The notes below the pieces were generated by a model. It saw only the letters and a list, made by a program, of their open reading frames with translations. It was not told the DNA's origin and ran no database searches. From JARRQB01 sp965368585 (lineage in GTDB: Bacteria; Pseudomonadota; Gammaproteobacteria; Chromatiales; Chromatiaceae), in assembly GCA_965368585.1 (NCBI GenBank), contig CBDUNM010000156.1, positions 1 through 11,609 of the forward strand: a stretch of 11,609 nt of DNA. Direction: 5' to 3'. A program made the translations under genes and the position numbers. Positions 6,444 through 11,609 of the stretch are shown piece by piece; the stretch's first letter is position 1; each line of letters begins with the position of its first letter.

Positions 6444-7424
6444 TCAATTCCACGCCAGCCGTGCGCGCCGCGACCAGTAGTCCTCGGGCGGTTCGGCCAA
6501 CACGGTCAACCGGTTCAAGGCGTCTGCGTCCAATGCCAGTGAGGCGGCGGCCAGATTCGAGGATAACTGGTCAAGGGTCGCCGCCCCCAGCAACACCACG
6601 TCGGCCCAGGGTTGCGCCAGCGCCGCGGCGACCGCCACGGCATCCAGGGTCGCGTGGTGCTGCTCGGCCACCGCCTCGAGCGGGTCCAGCTCCGGTGACG
6701 GGTTTCGTGCGGTGAGACGGCCGTTGGCCAACGACTCTTTGACCAGTACCCCCACACCGAGTTTCCTGGCCGCCGCCAGGGCGACGCCGGCCGAGGGCTC
6801 GAGCAGATTCCAGGTGGCCTGTACCGTATCGAACACCCGCGTGCCGTCGACGCGCTGCTCGACGGCACGTTCCAGGGTCTCCGCCTGCCCGAGTCCGGAC
6901 AGGCTCAACCCGATGCGCGTGCCGCTTTCCTTCAGCTCCACCAGCCGTTTCAGCACGGCGGCGTTCTCCAGTACGCCGCTTTGCAGCGTCGCGGAATGAA
7001 TCTGATACAAAGCCAGGCGCTCACCCAGGGTACGCCAGCTCAGGCGCCATTGTTCGTCGAGTCGGTCGCGGCTGTGCTCCTTGACCTCGTGCACCGCGGC
7101 CTGCACCTGCCAGTCGGCCGTATAGGTGTAGCCCCACTTGGAGCCGACCACCGGATGGTAACCGCGCCGGTCCATCCACAGCGCCAGAAACTCTTCGGCC
7201 CGCCCGTAGGAACGCGCCGCGTCGAAGTAACGAATGCCCGCCGCCCAGGCCGCATCCAGCACCTGGTAGCAGCGCGCGCGCATGGCCGTGACGGACTTGT
7301 CCGCCCCCACGTCATCGCTGTGCCCGAGATTGATGTAGCCCGGACGGCCGAGTGCCGCGAGCCCGAGTCCCAGCCGAGTCGGGCGGAGGCCGGTCCTACC
7401 GAGCGGACGGGTGGGTAGCTGCAT
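6444..7424 (-). CDS. Aldo/keto reductase family oxidoreductase
   Basis: This 326-residue cytosolic TIM-barrel protein is predicted to reduce aldehydes or ketones with NADPH. The catalytic tetrad is readable: D68 in YFDAARSYG, Y73 in the same motif, K96 in VVGSKWGY and H143 in LYQIHS. The N-terminal RPLGRTGL is also typical. Later, TWNLLEP, GVLVKESLANG and VVLLGAATLDQLSSNL correspond to the cofactor-binding end of the barrel. Substrate is unknown. The ATG at 7424 lies inside the end of the sigma-54 activator remnant, 29 bases before that frame's stop, with GGGA eleven bases upstream. The two were probably once translationally coupled. The gene is intact although its upstream neighbour is broken. 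Confidence 0.93.
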   Translation of the reverse strand: MQLPTRPLGRTGLRPTRLGLGLAALGRPGYINLGHSDDVGADKSVTAMRARCYQVLDAAWAAGIRYFDAARSYGRAEEFLALWMDRRGYHPVVGSKWGYTYTADWQVQAAVHEVKEHSRDRLDEQWRLSWRTLGERLALYQIHSATLQSGVLENAAVLKRLVELKESGTRIGLSLSGLGQAETLERAVEQRVDGTRVFDTVQATWNLLEPSAGVALAAARKLGVGVLVKESLANGRLTARNPSPELDPLEAVAEQHHATLDAVAVAAALAQPWADVVLLGAATLDQLSSNLAAASLALDADALNRLTVLAEPPEDYWSRRARLAWN

Positions 7425-7825
7425 GTTTTTTCAGTTCCCTGATTGTCCTGAACAGCGTGCGTGCGCCGATCCCGAGCTTATTACGCCAGACCGTAGCGGT
7501 CACGCTGCCATATCGCAAGTGCGCTCGCCAGGAAGGCGCGTTGCGTATCGGCCAGCGTGACAAAGGACGCCTTGGCAAGCGCCGGTTCCCGTTCGTCGCG
7601 GTTGTGCGACGCGGGGAAATGGTCTTTGGCGACCATGTCTGCGCCGGCCAGCAGACAGCCCCGTGCGAGCAGATTGCGCAGTTCGCGTACATTGCCCGGG
7701 AAATCATAGCCTGCCAGATACACCAGTGCTGCGGCGTTCAGGTACTTGTCCCGTCCACCGGGTGCACGTTGCGGCAGGGTTCCGACCCGCAGCGGCAGAT
7801 CCTCCGCGCGGTCACAAAGCGGCGG
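7396..7825 (-). pseudogene. C-terminal remnant of an NtrC-type sigma-54 activator, frameshifted
   Basis: Reading leftward, the frame open from 7825 to 7481 gives AEDLPLR, then YDFPGNVRELRNLLARG. That is the conserved end of the AAA+ sigma-54 activator domain (usual form YxWPGNVRELEN). A linker to LADTQRAFLASAL, the first helix of a Fis-type DNA-binding domain, follows. This frame stops at TAATAA (7478-7483), but the next frame at once continues the domain as NKLGIGARTLFRTIREL, the Fis-type helix-turn-helix, and ends at TAG 7396-7398. One extra base, or two lost, near 7482-7485 explains the break. The Walker A, GAFTGA and Walker B regions and any sensor domain are absent: the frame closes at 7826-7828, just beyond the moaD stop. 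It cannot act as a sigma-54 activator; a small DNA-binding fragment is conceivable but unlikely. Confidence 0.78.
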
Positions 7826-7834
7826 CTATTCGAT

Positions 7835-8089
7835 CTATCCGCCGGTCACCGGTGGAAACACACCCACCTCGTCGCCGTCGAAAACTGCGGTATCCATGGC
7901 CGCCATTTCCTTGTTGCGCGCTACCAGAACGGTTTCGCCGCTGTCCAGCACCTCGCCCCAGATGCCGCCACGCGCGCGCAGATACGCCAACAGACCGGCG
8001 ATATCACGCACCTGGTCCGGCAACTCCAGTTCTTCGGTATCGCAGCCCAGGCGCTCACGCAAACTGGCGAAGTAGAGCATGCGAATCAT
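7835..8089 (-). CDS. moaD: MoaD, molybdopterin synthase sulfur carrier subunit
   Basis: The 84-residue ubiquitin-like protein ends in PPVTGG. The C-terminal Gly-Gly is the site that is adenylated by MoeB and then thiocarboxylated, to donate sulfur to precursor Z (cPMP) in molybdopterin synthesis. The beginning, MIRMLYFASLRERLG, is typical of MoaD. The longer frame from GTG 8230 is rejected because it lies inside moeA and adds 47 residues of non-family sequence. ATG 8089 overlaps the moeA stop by ATGA, so translation is probably coupled. The partner subunit MoaE is often encoded next to moaD, but here the space is taken by a broken regulator gene. Confidence 0.93.
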   Translation of the reverse strand: MIRMLYFASLRERLGCDTEELELPDQVRDIAGLLAYLRARGGIWGEVLDSGETVLVARNKEMAAMDTAVFDGDEVGVFPPVTGG

Positions 8090-9327
8090 GTCAGTAGCTC
8101 CGCGAAGGGAATGAACTCCACCGGATCCCCCCTGTGCAGTGCCTGGCCCTCGGGAATAACGACCAGGCCGTTCGCCCAGGTCACCGAACTGAGTACGCCC
8201 GATGAGCGGCTCGGATGCACTTCGGCGCACACGATACCGGCGCCGTCGCGGGTGAGCCGTGCCCGGTGATATTCGCGCCGCTTATCCGGTCGCGGCCATT
8301 CGAAGGCTGCCGTTACCGGTATCGAGGGTGCGGACCAGTCGCTGACGCCCATGCGTTTCAACAGAAACGGGCGGCCGAACAATAGAAACGTCACGAACAG
8401 GGACACCGGATTTCCGGGGGTACCGAGGAAAGGCGTGTCGTCGATATGGCCGAACGCCACGGGCTTACCCGGACGAATCGCGACTTTCCACATAGCGAGC
8501 GATCCCAGCGCTTCCACGGCGGGCTTGACGTGGTCTTCCTCGCCCACCGATACGCCGCCGGACGCCAGAATCATGTCGGCGGTGCGGGCGCCGCGGGCCA
8601 GCGCCGCCTTGGTCGCGTCCAGCGTATCCTCCACGATGCCCAGATCGAGCACTTCGCAGCCCAATGCCGCCAACAGCGCGCTGGCGGTAAACAGGTTTGA
8701 GTTGTAGATATGCCCGGGCGACAAGGGCTCGCCGGGCATCACCAGTTCATCGCCGCTGGCAAACAACGCCACCTTGAGCTTGCGCCGTACGACCAGCGTC
8801 GGGCTGCCGACCGACGCGGCCAAGCCCAGGTGCTGCGGCGCCAGGCGCGTCCCGACCGCCAGGACTTCCTCGCCAACCGCGATATCTTCGCCGCGGCGGC
8901 GGATATTTTCATCCGCCGACACGTTGGCCTTGACGCGCACCGCGTCACCTTGCCGTTCGCAAACCTCCTGCATGATCACGGTGTCCGCACCGGACGGAAT
9001 GGGCGCGCCGGTGAAGATACGCGCCGCCGTGCCTGCCAGCAACGGTTCGGCCTGCGCCCCCGCCGGCAAGCGCTGCGAAACCCGCAACTCCGCCCCGGGA
9101 GACGCGGCGTCGGCAGCGCGCAGCGCATAACCGTCCATCGCGCTGTAGTCCCAGCCCGGCACATCGATACGACTGACCAACGGTTCCGCCAGCACCCGCC
9201 CCAAGGCGGCACGCAAGGGCACGGTCTCCACCTCGGTCACGGGGCGCGCGTGCAGCAGCAGCTGCGCTAGGGCGTCTTCGTATCGCCACAACCCGTCCAG
9301 TGTCGGTGTACAGCTCTGGTCATTCAT
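8086..9327 (-). CDS. moeA: MoeA, molybdopterin molybdenumtransferase
   Basis: The 413-residue cytosolic enzyme inserts molybdate into adenylylated molybdopterin, the last step to Mo-molybdopterin. The N-terminal family motif is visible as DVPGWDYSAMDGYALRAAD (55-73). Next come TAARIFTGAPIPSGADTVI, then SGDELVMPGEPL and YNSN. The MPT-binding domain has ASGGVSVGEEDHVKPA, GKPVAFG and LGTPGNPVSLFV, and the C-terminal beta domain ends with VVIPEGQALHRGDPVEFIPF. Length and domain order are normal. The ATG at 9327 lies seven bases beyond the moaB stop, with no strong Shine-Dalgarno, suggesting coupling to moaB. The stop overlaps moaD. Confidence 0.97.
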   Translation of the reverse strand: MNDQSCTPTLDGLWRYEDALAQLLLHARPVTEVETVPLRAALGRVLAEPLVSRIDVPGWDYSAMDGYALRAADAASPGAELRVSQRLPAGAQAEPLLAGTAARIFTGAPIPSGADTVIMQEVCERQGDAVRVKANVSADENIRRRGEDIAVGEEVLAVGTRLAPQHLGLAASVGSPTLVVRRKLKVALFASGDELVMPGEPLSPGHIYNSNLFTASALLAALGCEVLDLGIVEDTLDATKAALARGARTADMILASGGVSVGEEDHVKPAVEALGSLAMWKVAIRPGKPVAFGHIDDTPFLGTPGNPVSLFVTFLLFGRPFLLKRMGVSDWSAPSIPVTAAFEWPRPDKRREYHRARLTRDGAGIVCAEVHPSRSSGVLSSVTWANGLVVIPEGQALHRGDPVEFIPFAELLT

Positions 9328-9334
9328 GACGGTG

Positions 9335-9853
9335 TCAATGCTCGTTGAACCGCGGCATCAGCAAGGCGAAATTGCAGGGCCTGGTCCGTATATCCAGTTG
9401 CGGCTGGAGAATCTGTTGCCATGCCGTGCGGCAGGCGCCGCTGGAACCCGGCAGACAAAAGATCAAAGTTCCGTTCGCCATTCCGGCCACGGCCCGCGAC
9501 TGGATGGTGGAGGCCCCTATTTCGGCATAGGACAACTGCCGGAACAATTCGCCAAAGCCCTCGATCTGCTTGTCCAGCAGGGGCGCCACCGCCTCCGGCG
9601 TGCTGTCGCGGCCGGTGACACCCGTGCCGCCGGTCGATACCACGACCTGCACGTCGGGAGCGGCGATCCAGCGCGAGAAAACCGCGCGCATGGCGTAGAT
9701 ATCGTCCCTGACCAGGGCCTTTTCGACCACCTCATGGCCGGCTTTGGCGACGGCATCGCGCAGGTACCCGCCGGACTTGTCGTCCGCCTCGGCGCGTGAA
9801 TCCGAGATGGTCAGTACAGCGGTCTTCAAAGGCAGGAATGCTTCGCTCATCAT
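9335..9853 (-). CDS. moaB: MoaB, molybdopterin adenylyltransferase-like protein
   Basis: The 172-residue product belongs to the MogA/MoaB family, which adenylylates molybdopterin before MoeA adds the metal. Motifs seen are LTISDSRAEADDKSGGYL near the N-terminus, STGGTGVTGRDSTPEAV in the middle (the MPT-binding loop) and LPGSSGACRTAWQQIL towards the end. E. coli MoaB itself is of uncertain activity while MogA is the working enzyme. As the only such gene in this cluster, this one may do the adenylylation step. An AAGGTGA ribosome binding site precedes the first of two tandem ATG codons (9853 and 9850). Its start lies four bases after the PfkB gene. Confidence 0.95.
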   Translation of the reverse strand: MMSEAFLPLKTAVLTISDSRAEADDKSGGYLRDAVAKAGHEVVEKALVRDDIYAMRAVFSRWIAAPDVQVVVSTGGTGVTGRDSTPEAVAPLLDKQIEGFGELFRQLSYAEIGASTIQSRAVAGMANGTLIFCLPGSSGACRTAWQQILQPQLDIRTRPCNFALLMPRFNEH

Positions 9854-9857
9854 CGAT

Positions 9858-10793
9858 TCACCTTATGTCCATCGCAAACGCTTCCTGAAAGCGCGCTTCG
9901 AATTCTCCACGCGTAAAGCGGTGGTTCTGGGTACCCGCGTGTTCGATCTTGATTGCCCCCATCAATGCCGCGATTCGCCCCGTAAGCTCCCAATCCAGTT
10001 CGTTTTGCAGGCCGTACAGCAGTCCCGCGCGGTACGCATCGCCGCAACCGGTCGGATCCGCCAGGTGCCTGACGGGCGCCGCCGGGATATCGAAGCGCCG
10101 ACCGGACACATAGATCGACGATCCTTCGCCGCCGCGGGTCACGAACACCGCTTTCACCCGCTTGGCCAGCTGCTCCATGGTATTGCCGGTGCGCTCCTGC
10201 ATCAGCTTGGCTTCGTAGTCGTTGAAGGCAAGATAGGTGGCGAGATCGGCGAAATGTTCGAGATTGTCGCCGTCAAACAACGGCATACCCTGGCCGGGGT
10301 CGAAGATGAAGGGAATATTCGCCGCGGCGAATTGTTCTGCATGATCCAGCATGCCCTGCCGCCCGTCGGGTGACACCATACCCAGGGTCACGCCCTCGGC
10401 GTCTGCGACTCGGTTGCGGTGCGAGAGGTTCATGGCGCCCGGGTGAAAGGCGGTGATCTGGTTGTCGTCCTGATCGGTGGTGATATAGGCCTGCGCCGTA
10501 TAGGTCTCGTCTATGGTGCGCACATAGCGTCGATCGATCTGGTGTTGGTCCATCCAGTCCGCATACGGCCCGAAATCGGCGCCCACCGTCGCCATCGGTA
10601 CGCCGCTACCACCCAACAGGCGAAGATTGTAGGCGATATTCCCGGCGCAACCACCGAATTCACGCCGCATATCGGGTACCAGAAAAGACACGTTAAGGAT
10701 ATGGACCTGGTCCGGCAGGATATGGTTCTTGAATTGGTCGTGAAAGACCATGATGGTGTCGTAGGCCATGGAACCGCAAATCAATGCTGTCAT
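9858..10793 (-). CDS. PfkB-family carbohydrate/nucleoside kinase
   Basis: The 311-residue ribokinase-fold enzyme transfers phosphate from ATP to a sugar or nucleoside. The N-terminal glycine motif FGGCAGNIAYNL (47-58) and the C-terminal signature DPTGCGDAYRAG (246-257), with catalytic base D252, are intact. FVTRGGEGSSIY (217-228) is the usual ATP-site strand. The form of the glycine motif is closest in my memory to adenosine kinase-like members, but the substrate is not certain. ATG 10793 is chosen because MTALICGSMAYDT begins the fold; the frame continues upstream to 10973 but gives 60 non-family residues. AGGA lies 12 bases before the start. It is the first gene of a leftward operon with moaB, moeA and moaD, and is divergent from the porin. 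Confidence 0.93.
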   Translation of the reverse strand: MTALICGSMAYDTIMVFHDQFKNHILPDQVHILNVSFLVPDMRREFGGCAGNIAYNLRLLGGSGVPMATVGADFGPYADWMDQHQIDRRYVRTIDETYTAQAYITTDQDDNQITAFHPGAMNLSHRNRVADAEGVTLGMVSPDGRQGMLDHAEQFAAANIPFIFDPGQGMPLFDGDNLEHFADLATYLAFNDYEAKLMQERTGNTMEQLAKRVKAVFVTRGGEGSSIYVSGRRFDIPAAPVRHLADPTGCGDAYRAGLLYGLQNELDWELTGRIAALMGAIKIEHAGTQNHRFTRGEFEARFQEAFAMDIR

Positions 10794-10922
10794 CGTTATC
10801 GAGTTTCCTGATTTTTTGGGCGCATACAGCGTGACATCCAGGATAGTACCGTATGCGTTGTCGAGCAGGCGAAAACATCGTTGTATTGTCCGTTCCCCGC
10901 TGCGGAAGAAAAACCCTGGCCG

Positions 10923-10936
10923 GAAGATCGATCTTC
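10923..10936. repeat. Perfect 14-bp palindrome GAAGATCGATCTTC
   Basis: The two 7-base arms are exact reverse complements with no spacer. It lies 130 bases upstream of the kinase start and about 300 bases upstream of the porin. It could be an operator for a dimeric regulator; no family consensus that I know matches it. Confidence 0.45.
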
Positions 10937-11084
10937 GCCGTGCCAGGCGGCGGAAACCCTCGCCCGGTTGCAACTTGCGAAACTTGAAGCATTTTCGCCA
11001 ACCTTCAGGGCCTCCGATTTCTTCAAATCGATAACTTGTTGCTTTTTATAATGTATGTTTTTTACAACGAATGAAAGGCTGTCT

Positions 11085-11102
11085 CTTTTTTTACAAAAAA
11101 AG
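11085..11102. repeat. C-T7-AC-A7-G palindromic AT tract upstream of the porin
   Basis: An 8-base arm (C plus seven T) is followed by AC and its exact complement arm (seven A plus G). Such tracts bend DNA and attract nucleoid proteins or the RNA polymerase alpha subunit. The placement 130-150 bases before the porin start fits a regulatory role, which is inference. Confidence 0.4.
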
Positions 11103-11218
11103 CTCGCATTCCGTGGCAACTTTGGCTAATATCTCACTCGTACGCAAACTTACTCGAGAACGCATGCTTTTCACCACGTTCACGAACCACAAGCGGATTT
11201 GAATTTCGAGAATCTTCA

Positions 11219-11229
11219 AGGGAGTCCCT
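11219..11229 (+). promoter_or_regulatory. Porin ribosome binding site inside an AGGGA-G-TCCCT palindrome
   Basis: AAGGGAG (11218-11224) is a strong Shine-Dalgarno sequence with nine bases to the ATG at 11234, and it fixes that start. The following bases complement it, so AGGG can pair with CCCT around a three-base loop. This would be a weak local hairpin that could modestly limit access. Confidence 0.6.
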
Positions 11230-11233
11230 GTAA

Positions 11234-11609
11234 ATGAACAAAAAATTACTCGTTGTGGCCATCGCATCAGTCATGGCCGCCCCCATCGCAGCCGTCGCCG
11301 AAAACGATGTGACCGTTTACGGCAAGGTCCACGTCTCTATCGATCGGAACGACTTCAGCCCCGCGGGCAGTGACAACTACACCGTGGAAAGCAACTCTTC
11401 ACGGCTGGGTTTCAAGGGGTCCGAGGACCTGGGCAACGGCCTGAAGGCGATCTGGCAGTACGAGCTGGCCTATGACGTCACCGACGGCGGCGGCGTATCC
11501 GGTTCCAACCGTAACTCCTTCATCGGCCTGTCCGGTGGTTGGGGTACCTTCCTGGTGGGTCGTCACGACACGCCGGCGAAAGTGGCCTTCTACGCCGCGG
11601 GCAACGAAG
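11234..11609 (+). CDS. Gram-negative outer-membrane porin, 5' part (3' end outside window)
   Basis: The first 125 residues are visible and the frame is open to the window edge. Residues 1-22 form a signal peptide: MNKK, a hydrophobic stretch with Ala and Val, and a likely cleavage after AVA before ENDV. The mature part starts with the first beta strand DVTVYGKVHVSID. It continues with SRLGFKGSEDLGNGLKAIWQ and NSFIGLSGGWGTFLVGRHD, the alternating-strand pattern of general trimeric porins of proteobacteria (porin_4/OmpC-like). It would form a 16-stranded channel for small solutes; selectivity cannot be read from this part. It has its own upstream region with AT tracts and is divergent from the kinase operon. 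Strong AAGGGAG ribosome binding site. Confidence 0.93.
   Translation, partial: MNKKLLVVAIASVMAAPIAAVAENDVTVYGKVHVSIDRNDFSPAGSDNYTVESNSSRLGFKGSEDLGNGLKAIWQYELAYDVTDGGGVSGSNRNSFIGLSGGWGTFLVGRHDTPAKVAFYAAGNE

Larger units (their letters stand above)
10794..11233. other. 440-bp divergent intergenic region between the kinase and porin genes
   Basis: No gene is supported here; frames on the - strand have no family resemblance. The right half is AT-rich, unlike the rest of the window. It holds a TATAAT at 11047-11052 without a good -35, a hairpin-forming repeat CGATTT-CTTC-AAATCG (11015-11030), several T and A tracts of 5-7 bases between 11043 and 11101, and another -10-like TAATAT at 11127-11132. 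Promoters for both the porin (+) and the kinase operon (-) must lie here, but I cannot place either firmly. Confidence 0.5.

Noticed and set aside
8090..8230. Upstream extension of moaD to the GTG at 8230
   Set aside because: It lies in the coding region of moeA, and MoaD homology starts only at MIRMLYFASL; ATG 8089 with the ATGA overlap is the sensible start.
10794..10973. 60-residue N-terminal extension of the PfkB kinase
   Set aside because: The extension is basic and unlike the family; the ribokinase fold starts at MTALICGSM.
1..11609. CRISPR arrays, tRNA or rRNA genes, insertion sequences, phage or defence genes
   Set aside because: No regularly spaced repeats, no clover-leaf or rRNA sequence, no transposase or integrase motifs, and no defence-type genes were seen.

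Overview
The window is GC-rich, tightly packed DNA from a Gram-negative bacterium. The porin with a signal peptide, the Fe-S-type FeoC, the DUF3530 hydrolase and the general gene style point to a gammaproteobacterium, perhaps a Chromatiales-like sulfur or facultatively anaerobic lineage. That placement is inference; nothing here fixes the genus.

Layout from left to right. The 3' end of a DUF3530-type alpha/beta hydrolase (+) runs in from the left edge. It converges, across about 440 bp without a supported gene, on a CLC-family chloride channel with a C-terminal CBS region (-). The CLC gene diverges from a ferrous iron uptake operon, feoA-feoB-feoC (+), whose genes overlap by GTGA at both junctions. 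A class I SAM methyltransferase follows 18 bases after feoC and probably belongs to the same transcript. The gap between clc and feoA holds a perfect FNR/FixK-type palindrome and a near-perfect Fur-like palindrome, which fits oxygen- and iron-controlled ferrous iron uptake.

The methyltransferase converges on an aldo/keto reductase (-). Upstream of the reductase lies a decayed C-terminal fragment of an NtrC-type sigma-54 activator, with a frameshift and no ATPase core. Above it is a compact leftward operon for molybdenum cofactor synthesis: a PfkB sugar/nucleoside kinase, then moaB, moeA and moaD, with gaps of a few bases or an ATGA overlap.

The right end is a 440-bp divergent intergenic region with AT-rich tracts and palindromes, then the start of an outer-membrane porin (+) that runs off the window.

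Functionally, ferrous iron uptake, molybdopterin synthesis and an FNR-like operator fit a microbe that switches to anaerobic or microaerobic respiration. I did not find a clearly new biological system. The points best worth a second look are the shared clc/feo control region, the CLC protein with a valine where exchangers carry the internal proton glutamate, and the sigma-54 activator remnant beside moaD.
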